Below are positions 56,442 to 64,000 of a stretch of 64,000 nt of DNA, one piece after another. The notes beneath the pieces were generated by a model that was not told where the DNA came from, made no database searches, and saw nothing but the letters and a program-made list of their open reading frames with translations. Source of the DNA: Actinopolymorpha sp. NPDC004070. Its GTDB lineage: Bacteria > Actinomycetota > Actinomycetes > Propionibacteriales > Actinopolymorphaceae. The translations under genes and the position numbers were made by a program. Location: the NCBI RefSeq assembly GCF_040610475.1, contig NZ_JBEXMJ010000005.1, positions 9,631 through 73,630 of the forward strand. The letters are read 5' to 3'. How positions within the stretch are numbered: position 1 is the first letter of the stretch; each line of letters begins with the position of its first letter.

Positions 56442-58400
56442 ATGAAGCCTGCTGATCTTGGCCTGCTGCGGACCCCTGGTACGCCCACCCTCTCCCCGGA
56501 CGGGCGCACCGCCGTCGTGGCCGTCACCCGGCTCGACCTGGAAGCCGACGCCTACCGCGCCCAGCTGTGGACCGTGCCGACCGACGGCGCCGAACCCGCC
56601 CGGCCGCTCACCCACGGCTGGAGCGACCAGGCGCCGGCGTTCTCCCCGGACGGGCGGTGGCTGGCGTTCCTGCGCGCGGCCGGCAAGAACGGCAAGGACG
56701 CCAGGCCGCAGCTGTACGTCCTGCCCACCGACGGCGGCGACGCGCGGCAGGTCACCACGGTCGACCACCACCCGCTCGGCGCCGGCGCCCCGGTCTGGAG
56801 CCCGGACTCCACCCGGATCGCCTACGTCGCCAGGGTTCCCGACGAGGGCCGGTACGGCACCCGGGAGGACGTCGCGCCAGAGCAGGAGCCACCGCGCCGG
56901 ATCACCAGCCTGCGGTACCGCCTGGACGGCGTGGGGTTCACCCTCGACCGGCGCCCGCACGTCTTCGTGGTCGACCCGTTCCACGCCGAGCCGGCGCCAC
57001 TGCAGGTGACCTCGGGCGACTTCGACCACGCCGACGTCGCGTGGAGCCCCGGCTCGGACCTGCTGGCGTTCACCAGTGCCCGCCACGCCGGCCGGGACCG
57101 CGACCTGCGCAGCGACGTGTTCGTGTGTACGCCGGACGGCAAGGACCCGCGCCAGGTCACCGACACCACGCTCAGCGTGAGCCAGCCGGCGTTCGGGCCG
57201 GACGGGCGGACGGTGTACTTCCTCGGCAGCGAGGTCGGCTCGGGCGGGCTGGACTTCGTGGCCCGCCACACCGGCCTGTACGCCGTACCCACCGTGCTCG
57301 CCGGCACCGCCGAGGGCGCGCCGCGGCGGCTCACCCCGGCCGAGACCCACAACCACGGTGACAGCACCGGCCGTACGGTCGTCACCGCGGACGGCGTGTT
57401 GTTCGGCAACGAGAACCGCGGCGCGGTCGACCTGGCAGTGGTGCCGTTCGACGGCGGGGAGCCCCGGACGATCCTGTCCGGGCAGCGACAGGCCGTCGGC
57501 TTCGACGCGGCCGCCGGCGTGGTGGTGGCCACCGTCACCACGGGCGACAGCGCCGGGGAGCTCGTGGCGGTCCGCGACGGCACCGAGCGGATCCTCACCG
57601 CCTTCGGGTCGGAGCTGGCGAGGACCGGCCGGGTGCGCGTTCCGGAGGAGCTCGACGCCACCGCGCCGGACGGCTATCCCGTGCACGGCTGGCTCGTCCG
57701 GCCGGAGGGCCCAGGCCCGCACCCGGTCCTGCTGCTGATCCACGGCGGCCCGTTCGCGCAGTACGGCTGGACCCTGCTGGACGAGGCCCAGGTCTACGCC
57801 GGTGCGGGCTATGCGGTGGTGATGGGCAACCCGCGGGGGTCCTCCGGCTACGGGCAGGCACACGGAGCCGCCATCCGATACGACGTCGGCGAGCGCTCCG
57901 CGACCGACCTGCACGCCCTCCTGGACCACGCCCTGGCCACCCACCCGGACCTGGACGCGGATCGGACGGGAGTGATGGGCGGGTCGCACGGTGGCTTCAT
58001 GACCACCTGGCTGGCCGGGCACTCCGACCGGTTCCGGGCGGCGATCAGCGAACGCGCCGTGAACGCACCCGACAGCTTCACCGGCTCCAGCGACATCGGG
58101 TGGTACTTCGCCGACGGCTACTACGGCGACGCCGACCGGCGCGCCCGGCTCTCCCCGCTGGCAGCGGCCGGCGACATCGACATCCCGATGCTGATCATCC
58201 ACTCCGAACACGACTGGCGGTGTCCGGTCGAGCAGGCACAGCGACTGTTCGTGGCGCTGAAGCTGCGGGGCGTGGAGACGGAGCTGCTGTTGTTCCCCGG
58301 CGAGGGGCACGAACTGTCCCGGTCGGGCCTGCCCAGCCACCGGATCGCCCGCTTCGACGCGATCCTGGACTGGTGGGAACGCCACCTCCGGACCAGCTAG
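56442..58400 (+). CDS. S9C-type acylaminoacyl/dipeptidyl peptidase
   Basis: 652 residues. An N-terminal WD40/TolB-like propeller (SPDGRWLAFLRAAG, PVWSPDSTRIAYVAR and others; about 1-390) is followed by an alpha/beta hydrolase with LLLIHGGPFAQYGW, nucleophile S515 in MGGSHGGFMT, D591 in SEHDW and H623 in GEGHEL. It removes N-terminal acylated or dipeptide units from oligopeptides in the cytoplasm. It lies between sugar enzymes and may be unrelated to them. Confidence 0.93.
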   Translation: MKPADLGLLRTPGTPTLSPDGRTAVVAVTRLDLEADAYRAQLWTVPTDGAEPARPLTHGWSDQAPAFSPDGRWLAFLRAAGKNGKDARPQLYVLPTDGGDARQVTTVDHHPLGAGAPVWSPDSTRIAYVARVPDEGRYGTREDVAPEQEPPRRITSLRYRLDGVGFTLDRRPHVFVVDPFHAEPAPLQVTSGDFDHADVAWSPGSDLLAFTSARHAGRDRDLRSDVFVCTPDGKDPRQVTDTTLSVSQPAFGPDGRTVYFLGSEVGSGGLDFVARHTGLYAVPTVLAGTAEGAPRRLTPAETHNHGDSTGRTVVTADGVLFGNENRGAVDLAVVPFDGGEPRTILSGQRQAVGFDAAAGVVVATVTTGDSAGELVAVRDGTERILTAFGSELARTGRVRVPEELDATAPDGYPVHGWLVRPEGPGPHPVLLLIHGGPFAQYGWTLLDEAQVYAGAGYAVVMGNPRGSSGYGQAHGAAIRYDVGERSATDLHALLDHALATHPDLDADRTGVMGGSHGGFMTTWLAGHSDRFRAAISERAVNAPDSFTGSSDIGWYFADGYYGDADRRARLSPLAAAGDIDIPMLIIHSEHDWRCPVEQAQRLFVALKLRGVETELLLFPGEGHELSRSGLPSHRIARFDAILDWWERHLRTS

Positions 58401-58467
58401 GGCGCGTGCATTGCCCGCCTGTGGAACACGCGCTGGTCCTGGCGGTGGGCATCTGCGAGGATCGCGT

Positions 58468-58481
58468 TTACAGCGATGTAA
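58468..58481. promoter_or_regulatory. LacI/GntR-like palindrome before the GH2 gene
   Basis: TTACA-GCGA-TGTAA is a perfect pair of 5-base arms with a CG-centred spacer, about 90 bases before the GH2 start. It lies in the only promoter-sized gap of this gene. Its arms differ from the rhamnose operator, so a different regulator is likely. Confidence 0.48.
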
Positions 58482-58571
58482 TGATCGTCGCCGACGACGC
58501 TGACGATTGACCGACGCCGACCGATCGCTGACCGAGCACCACCCCCGTATCGCCCCGACGCAGGAGCCCCC

Positions 58572-60404
58572 GTGCCCGAGGAGCCCACCACCATGACCTC
58601 GACCGCGACCTCGAACTCCACCGATCAGCCCCGCCCGGAATACCCGCGACCGCAGTTCGTCCGTCCCGACTGGCTCAACCTCAACGGACGTTGGCAGTTC
58701 GAGATCGACCGGGGCGACTCAGGCCTCGAGCGCGGTCTGGTCGACCGCGACCTGGGCGGTGAGATCCTGGTGCCGTTCTGCCCGGAGTCGGAGCTGTCCG
58801 GGATCGGCGACGTCGACTTCATGGAGGCGGTCTGGTACCGCCGTATGTTCGCGGTCCCCGAGCAGTGGGGCGGACGGAACGTGCTGGTCCACTTCCAGGC
58901 CGTCGACCACGACACCACGGTGTGGGCGGACGGCGTCGAGGTGGCCAGGCACCGCGGCGGGTCGACGCCCTTCAGCGCCGACCTCGGCGACGTCGCCGGC
59001 CGGGAGGTGACGCTCGTCGTCCGCGCCCGCGACCACCGGGCGGGGCCGCAGGCCCGCGGCAAGCAGTCCGACCAGTACGGCAACCACGACTGCCACTACA
59101 CGCGGACCACCGGCATCTGGCAGACGGTGTGGCTGGAGCCGGTCCCGACCTCGCACCTGAACCGGCCGCGGATCACGCCCGACGTCGCCGGCAGCGCCTT
59201 CCACGTGGAGGTTCCGCTGGCCGGCCCGCGTCGCGGGCTCACCGTCAGGGCGACCTTGTCCGACGACGCCGGCGTGGTGGCCACCGCGCAGGTGCGTGCC
59301 GACCTCGACCTCGCCGTACGCCTCACCCTCGCGGTGCCCGAGGACCGCCGACAGCTGTGGTCGGTGGGCGCGGGTCACCTGTACGACCTGACGTTCGAGC
59401 TCGTCGACGCCGCCGGCACCGTGGTCGACCAGGCCACGAGCTACGCCGGGCTGCGGTCGGTCACCATCGACGGCAAGGCCGTGTTGCTGAACGGCGAACC
59501 CGTCTTCCAGCGGCTCGTCCTCGACCAGGGCTACTACGCCGACGGCCTCCTCACCGCGCCCGACGACGCCGCCCTCGTCGCCGACATCGAGCTCTCCGTC
59601 GCCGCCGGGTTCAACGGCGCCCGCCTGCACCAGAAGGTGTTCGAGGAGCGCTTCCTCTACCACGCCGACCGGCTCGGCTACCTCGTCTGGGGCGAGTTCC
59701 CCGACTGGGGCTGCAACGTGGGACGTGACGGCGACAACCAGCAGCCGACCGCGACGTACATCACGCAGTGGCTGGAGGCGGTCGAGCGCGACTACTCCCA
59801 CCCCTCGATCGTCGGCTGGTGCCCGCTGAACGAGACCTGGCAGCGCCTGCACGACCGGATCACCGTGCTCGACGACGTGATGCGCGGGATGTTCCTCGCC
59901 ACCAAGGCCGCCGACCAGTCCCGGCCGGTGCTGGACACCTCCGGCTACTCCCACCGGGTGCCCGAGACCGACATCTACGACTCGCACAACTACGAACAGA
60001 ACCCGGAGAAGTTCGCCGAGGCGATGAAGGGCCTCGCGGACGGCAAGCCGTACGTCAACGACGGCGGCACCGACAAGCCGTTCTCGATCGCGTACTCCGG
60101 ACAGCCCTACTTCTGCAGCGAGTTCGGCGGGATCTGGTGGAACCCCGACGCGCGACCGGACGAGGACTCCTGGGGTTACGGCGAACGCTGCCGCACGCTG
60201 GAGGAGTTCTACGCCCGCTTCGAGGGACTGGTCGCGGTGCTGCTGGACGACCCGGACATGTTCGGCTACTGCTACACGCAGCTGACCGACGTCTTCCAGG
60301 AGCAGAACGGCGTCTACCGCTTCGACCGGTCGGAGAAGTTCGACCTCGGACGCATCCGCGCCGCCCAGCTCCGGACGGCCGCGATCGAGAAGGGCCGCGG
60401 CTGA
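58572..60404 (+). CDS. Glycoside hydrolase family 2 protein
   Basis: 610 residues from the GTG at 58572 (AGGAG upstream); an ATG at 58593 also has GAGGAG, so the start is uncertain. The sugar-binding jelly roll (about 25-170; NLNGRWQFEIDRG), an Ig-like domain (175-285) and a TIM barrel (290-600) follow in the normal GH2 order. The acid/base is E421 (PLNETWQ) and the nucleophile E517 (CSEFGG). No signal peptide is seen. The family splits beta-galactosides, beta-glucuronides, beta-mannosides and others; the substrate is not fixed. A long hairpin separates it from the next gene. Confidence 0.9.
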   Translation: MPEEPTTMTSTATSNSTDQPRPEYPRPQFVRPDWLNLNGRWQFEIDRGDSGLERGLVDRDLGGEILVPFCPESELSGIGDVDFMEAVWYRRMFAVPEQWGGRNVLVHFQAVDHDTTVWADGVEVARHRGGSTPFSADLGDVAGREVTLVVRARDHRAGPQARGKQSDQYGNHDCHYTRTTGIWQTVWLEPVPTSHLNRPRITPDVAGSAFHVEVPLAGPRRGLTVRATLSDDAGVVATAQVRADLDLAVRLTLAVPEDRRQLWSVGAGHLYDLTFELVDAAGTVVDQATSYAGLRSVTIDGKAVLLNGEPVFQRLVLDQGYYADGLLTAPDDAALVADIELSVAAGFNGARLHQKVFEERFLYHADRLGYLVWGEFPDWGCNVGRDGDNQQPTATYITQWLEAVERDYSHPSIVGWCPLNETWQRLHDRITVLDDVMRGMFLATKAADQSRPVLDTSGYSHRVPETDIYDSHNYEQNPEKFAEAMKGLADGKPYVNDGGTDKPFSIAYSGQPYFCSEFGGIWWNPDARPDEDSWGYGERCRTLEEFYARFEGLVAVLLDDPDMFGYCYTQLTDVFQEQNGVYRFDRSEKFDLGRIRAAQLRTAAIEKGRG

Positions 60405-60418
60405 CCACAGTCGGCGCA

Positions 60419-60456
60419 CTGACCGGGGCAGGGCGAAACCGTCCGGCCCCGGTCAG
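60419..60456 (+). terminator. Hairpin between GH2 and the unrecognised gene
   Basis: CTGACCGGGGC (60419-60429) pairs perfectly with GCCCCGGTCAG (60446-60456) around a 16-base loop. No U-tract. It may stop or attenuate transcription into the next gene. Confidence 0.6.
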
Positions 60457-60504
60457 CCGCACCCCGATCGCGAACCCCCGCAGGCCCGTGCGCGTCCCAC
60501 TGTC

Positions 60505-62256
60505 ATGACCACTGAACCCGTCGCCGTCCTCACCACCGGCGTGGACAGCTTCTCGCCGTACGTGCAGGAGTCCGGTGAGTTGCACGACCCGGTGTTCGAC
60601 GAACCCACGCAGTACGGCACCGCCTACCACGCGTACTGTCAAGCCGTCCTTGCGGAGGTGGGTCCGGCCGGCGAGCGCGCCGAGCGGCTGGCCCGGGCGG
60701 GTCGCGGGCTGGACGCGGCACTCACCCACACCGAGAACCCCGGCCTTCCGCCGACCGGCGCCTCCTTCTCCCGGGCCGACGGGTCGGTTCGCCGGTCCAA
60801 CCACCGCGACTTCACCTGGCCGCCGATCCTGAAGACGTTCCGGGTTCTGCGCGACGCCGGTGACGAGCGGACCAAGCAGTTCGCCGACCGGATCGCCGCG
60901 GTGGACATCCTGCGCTCGTTTCGCTCCCGGCCGCCGTCGAACTGGGCGTCGGTGTGGCTGTCCGGTGAGTGGATCCGCATCCGGGAAGGTCTCTCGCCGT
61001 ACTCCGTCGCCGACGTGGACGAGTGGCTGGCGGTCTTCCTCACCGACCTGCTGCGTCCTGAGGACGGCTTCTACTTCGAACCGGGAAAGCCGAACTCCTA
61101 CGACCTGTTCACCCGGCTGCACGTCGCGGACCTGCTGGCGGAGGGATACGACGGCCGGCACCGACCCACGCTGGAGCGGCTGATGGTGACCGGCCTGGAC
61201 CGCAGCCTCGCCGTGCAACTGTCCGACGGGTCGCTGGCCTCCGCGCACCGCAGCGCCGGGCAGACGTGGACGCTCGGCGCCCAGGTGGCCTACTTCACCC
61301 ACGCGCGGGCGTACTTCGACGCGCGGCAGGACGTCGAGCGCGCGGGCCGGGCCGCCGAGGCCGCCACCCGCGCGTACGCGTCAATGCGGCGTTGGCAGCG
61401 GCCGGGTGCGACCTTCAGTCCGGTGGAAAACGTCCTGCCCGCGGGCTGGCGGGTGGGGTACGAGACCTACACCGCCGACAGCCACTACGCCAACCTCGCC
61501 CTGGCGTTCCTGGCTGCCGCGGTCCGAGTGGGGTTCACCGGGGACACCCCGCTGGCCGCCCGGGCGCCGGTGACACGGGCAGAGCACGCGCCGACCTACC
61601 GCGCAGTGGCGAGCGCGGGCCGTTACTCGGTCGCCGTGAACGCGGACCCGGCGCCAGCCTACGACGGGTTCGGGATCACCGACCTCACCGTCGGACCCGG
61701 CCGACACCTGCAGTTCGCGTCTAGTGTCCGGCACGTGGAGAGCGGGCGATTCCTCAACCTGGGAACGGCTCTTCGCTCCGGTGGCGTACGCGGGGAGCTG
61801 GACGTGCCGGCTCAGTGGACCTTCACCCTGGACGCGCCGATCGATGCGCTGCACCGACCCGACGGCTCGGCCGGCCCTGCCGCCCCCGCCGGGCTGCGAC
61901 TACGAGGCCGGGCCGACGGTGACGACGCGACGCCGTACCGGCTCGAGATCAGCGTGCACGACGGCGGCGTCCACGTGGAGGAGGCCACCCCGGGCGTCAC
62001 CGGTGAGCGAACCCTGTTGGTGCCGTACCTGCGCGACCCCGGCACCGGCGTGCACACCGAGGTCGAACGCACTCCCCACGGCGTGCGCCTCGTGCACGGG
62101 GACGAGGTGGTCGTGGTCGAGGTGGAAGCGCCCGTGCAGGCGATGGTGCACCTGCCCCACGGCTTCGAGAACCGCCGCGGGCTGTGCGGACTGGTCCGGC
62201 TCGACCTGGTCGGCGTGCACGACACCGTGCGCTTCACCATCTCCGTGGAACGCTGA
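60505..62256 (+). CDS. Unrecognised 583-residue two-part protein, possibly carbohydrate-active
   Basis: I cannot assign a family. There is no signal peptide or membrane helix. Residues about 1-340 look all-helical and Trp/Tyr-rich, with blocks SVWLSGEWIRIREGLSPYS, PGKPNSYDLFTRLHVADLL, SAGQTWTLGAQVAYFTHA and ETYTADSHYANLALAFLAAA; repeated helix pairs with His, Glu and Tyr resemble the alpha/alpha toroid of some polysaccharide lyases and hydrolases. Residues about 345-583 are strand-rich (VHVESGRFLNLG, RLEISVHDGGVHVEE), like a beta-sandwich. That combination and the position after GH2 suggest a cytoplasmic enzyme acting on an oligosaccharide, which is inference. The ATG at 60505 lacks a clear ribosome binding site. 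A strong terminator follows. Confidence 0.6.
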   Translation: MTTEPVAVLTTGVDSFSPYVQESGELHDPVFDEPTQYGTAYHAYCQAVLAEVGPAGERAERLARAGRGLDAALTHTENPGLPPTGASFSRADGSVRRSNHRDFTWPPILKTFRVLRDAGDERTKQFADRIAAVDILRSFRSRPPSNWASVWLSGEWIRIREGLSPYSVADVDEWLAVFLTDLLRPEDGFYFEPGKPNSYDLFTRLHVADLLAEGYDGRHRPTLERLMVTGLDRSLAVQLSDGSLASAHRSAGQTWTLGAQVAYFTHARAYFDARQDVERAGRAAEAATRAYASMRRWQRPGATFSPVENVLPAGWRVGYETYTADSHYANLALAFLAAAVRVGFTGDTPLAARAPVTRAEHAPTYRAVASAGRYSVAVNADPAPAYDGFGITDLTVGPGRHLQFASSVRHVESGRFLNLGTALRSGGVRGELDVPAQWTFTLDAPIDALHRPDGSAGPAAPAGLRLRGRADGDDATPYRLEISVHDGGVHVEEATPGVTGERTLLVPYLRDPGTGVHTEVERTPHGVRLVHGDEVVVVEVEAPVQAMVHLPHGFENRRGLCGLVRLDLVGVHDTVRFTISVER

Positions 62257-62270
62257 ACCGAGAACGCGAA

Positions 62271-62303
62271 CGGGCCCCGCACCGAGCAACGATGCGGGGC
62301 CCG
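62271..62303. terminator. Bidirectional terminator between convergent genes
   Basis: CGGGCCCCGCA (62271-62281) pairs perfectly with TGCGGGGCCCG (62293-62303). It lies 14 bases after the plus-strand stop and 36 bases after the minus-strand stop. Confidence 0.78.
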
Positions 62304-62339
62304 AACGTCGGTCGGATCACCAACCAGGCGGCGCGGAAC

Positions 62340-64000
62340 TCAGTCGCGCAGGTCCAGCCAGCGCACCTCGTCCGGCGTCAGCTCCACCTGCAGGCCGGGC
62401 AGCGAGCTGTGCGTCTCCGACAACGCGCGCGGCCCGATCAGCGGGAACGTCGGGAAGTCCTGGTGCAGGACGTACGCCAGCGCGATCGCGGTCGGATGCA
62501 CGCCACGCTTCTTCGCCAGCGACGTCGCCCGGGCCAGCCGCTCGAAGTTGTCGTCGCTGTACCAGCACCGGACCAGCTCGGCGTCCGACCGGTCCTCGGG
62601 CTTGGCCCGCCCGGTGAAGAAGCCCCGCGCCTGACTCGACCAGGGCATCAACGCCAGCTGGTTCTTCTCCAGCCACTGCCGGGACTCGTCGTCACTGACG
62701 GCCAGGCAGCCGGCCCAGGGAACGTCCAGCGCCCTTGCCAGGCTGAAGTTGTTGCTCACCGCAACCATGGGTTGACGACCGTTGGCCTCGGCGTAGGCGT
62801 TCGCCTCGGCGAGGCGCTCCAGCGTCCAGTTCGAACCGCCGTACGCCTTGATCCGGCCGGCCCGGAAATGCTCGTCCAGCACGTCGACGAACTCACCCAC
62901 CGGGTAGTCGGTGTTGTCCCGGTGCATGAAGTAGACGTCGACGTAGTCGGTCTGCAGCCGTTCCAGCGACTCGTGCAGCTGCCGGGTGATGGACTCCGGG
63001 TCGCAGTGCGGGGTGTGCGCACCCTTGCCGATGACCACCACGTCGTCGCGGACGCCCCGGTTGTGGATCCACTGCCCCAGCACGCGTTCGCACTGCCCAC
63101 CGCCGTAGATGTAGCCGGTGTCGAAGGTGGTCCCGCCACGCTCGAAGAAGTCGTCGAACATCGCGGTGCCGTGCGAGAGGTTCATCTGGTTGTCCACGCC
63201 CATCACCAGACGGGACACCTGCTTGTCGACGCCCACGATCCGGCCGTACTTCATGGTGTGGTCGTCACGCCGGCGTAGCGGCCGCCGGTGCACTGTGGGC
63301 CGGTTGGCGTCCAGCCGCTCCGAGGGGTACTCCAGCCCGATCTCGGCGCGCCAGGCGTCCAGCGTGGCTGCCGTTCCGAGCGAGTCCGCCCAGGTCATCG
63401 CCGGCGCCTGCCGGTCGGCCAGGTGCGCGGCCACCGTGTCGGCCTCCGCGGCGTACAACGGCACCGTCTCCACCTCGACGTGCCGGTCGTCCTCGCCGAC
63501 GCGGCGGACGTCGATGCCCGCGCTGCTCCCGTCGCGGGCCGGCAGCCACGGGTTGGGCACCACGAGATAGCCCTCGCTGCCGACCACCCGGACGACGTTC
63601 TCCGCCGACTTGCGGATGCCGGTCACCACGTGTGCGGACACTCCGCCGGGGAACGTGAGGTTGGCCGCGGCCCACTCGTCGACGCCGGTCTCGCCGACCC
63701 GGCCGACCGCGCTGACCGACGTGGGCTCGGCGAACGGCTCACCGGTCGCCACCCCGGCGATCAGCCGGGCCATCGTGACGGGGTAGCCACCCACGTCGAG
63801 GATGCCGCCGCCGGCGAGTTCGGGGTCCCACAGCCGGCTGCCGGGGTTCGGGGAACCACCGAACGCGAACGACGCCTCGATCTGGTGGATCTTCCCGATC
63901 GCGCCCTCGCGCAACAGGTCCAGCAGGGCCGCGGTCTGCGGCACGCAGCGATACATGAACGCCTCCATCAAGAAGACGTCGTGCTCGCGGGCCGCCTCGA
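62340..64000 (-). CDS. Gfo/Idh/MocA oxidoreductase fused to aldo/keto reductase (5' end outside window)
   Basis: The frame is open from the right edge to a TGA at 62340, about 553 codons. The first part (edge to about 63300) is a Gfo/Idh C-terminal domain: AAREHDVFLMEAFMYRCVPQ, GGGILDVGGYPV and EVETVPLYAAEAD; its NAD-binding part is off the edge. Without a stop it runs into a complete aldo/keto reductase beginning MKYGRIVGVDKQVSRLVMG (ATG 63254, no good ribosome binding site). The AKR tetrad is in DTGYIYGGG (D, Y), VVVIGKGAH (K) and VYFMHRDN (H). The two halves could perform sequential redox steps on one sugar. Whether an internal start also yields a free AKR is open. Confidence 0.85.
   Translation of the reverse strand, partial: EAAREHDVFLMEAFMYRCVPQTAALLDLLREGAIGKIHQIEASFAFGGSPNPGSRLWDPELAGGGILDVGGYPVTMARLIAGVATGEPFAEPTSVSAVGRVGETGVDEWAAANLTFPGGVSAHVVTGIRKSAENVVRVVGSEGYLVVPNPWLPARDGSSAGIDVRRVGEDDRHVEVETVPLYAAEADTVAAHLADRQAPAMTWADSLGTAATLDAWRAEIGLEYPSERLDANRPTVHRRPLRRRDDHTMKYGRIVGVDKQVSRLVMGVDNQMNLSHGTAMFDDFFERGGTTFDTGYIYGGGQCERVLGQWIHNRGVRDDVVVIGKGAHTPHCDPESITRQLHESLERLQTDYVDVYFMHRDNTDYPVGEFVDVLDEHFRAGRIKAYGGSNWTLERLAEANAYAEANGRQPMVAVSNNFSLARALDVPWAGCLAVSDDESRQWLEKNQLALMPWSSQARGFFTGRAKPEDRSDAELVRCWYSDDNFERLARATSLAKKRGVHPTAIALAYVLHQDFPTFPLIGPRALSETHSSLPGLQVELTPDEVRWLDLRD

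Overview
The window is a high-GC chromosomal segment (third codon positions nearly all G or C, GTG starts common, TANNNT-type -10 boxes, several possibly leaderless starts). It fits an actinobacterium; the gene content (long SHMT of about 490 residues, DUF3516-type helicase, MoxR/DUF58/DUF4129 operon, LGFP-repeat proteins, Ada-AlkA fusion, two-domain VOC protein) suggests a soil actinomycete such as the Propionibacteriales/Nocardioidaceae-like lineages. That placement is inference. I saw no rRNA, tRNA, CRISPR array, phage module or insertion sequence. Because of the GC content most long antisense reading frames are artefacts.

Layout. 1-2417: a membrane-anchored P-loop/TPR protein running off the left edge. 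2.4-7 kb: a ZTP riboswitch leader, glyA, and a Ski2-like helicase. 7-10.6 kb: a NagB-like deaminase, a small membrane protein and a secreted beta-propeller protein. 10.6-17 kb: a CYP102-type self-sufficient P450 divergent from a TetR regulator with two matching operators, then a FAD oxidoreductase divergent from a DUF1275 permease-like protein. 17-22.3 kb: an orphan gltD, tex with a repetitive RGG-like tail, and a DUF402 protein. 22.5-26.7 kb: two paralogous secreted LGFP-repeat/M15 peptidases with a lipoprotein between them. 26.7-30.2 kb: a TetR-prolyl oligopeptidase pair divergent from a YrdB-type membrane protein. 30.1-36.7 kb: a GNAT remnant, a VOC protein, asd and the DUF4129-TM-MoxR-DUF58-TM operon. 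37-48.4 kb: PfkB kinase, orphan peptide-type ABC binding protein, a 54-residue membrane peptide coupled to a FAD monooxygenase, an SDR plus glucarate-dehydratase-type pair, an Ada-AlkA/Ogt alkylation-repair operon, a DAO-type oxidase and a lactonase.

48.4-64 kb is a carbohydrate island. On the minus strand rhaM, rhaI, rhaEW-type aldolase/dehydrogenase and rhaB make a complete phosphorylative L-rhamnose pathway to dihydroxyacetone phosphate and lactate, followed by a zinc-dependent alcohol dehydrogenase. A LacI-type palindrome lies at the predicted rhaM transcription start. Divergently on the plus strand are a Gfo/Idh/MocA oxidoreductase, an S9C peptidase, a GH2 glycosidase, an unrecognised two-part protein that looks like a carbohydrate-active enzyme, and, reading in from the right edge, a Gfo/Idh-aldo/keto reductase fusion. 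No sugar transporter or LacI gene lies in the window, so the island probably continues to the right.

The most novel-looking items are the unrecognised 583-residue protein beside GH2, the Gfo/Idh-AKR fusion, the TM/P-loop/TPR protein with near-identical repeats, the tandem LGFP-M15 locus, and several unassigned palindromic operators.
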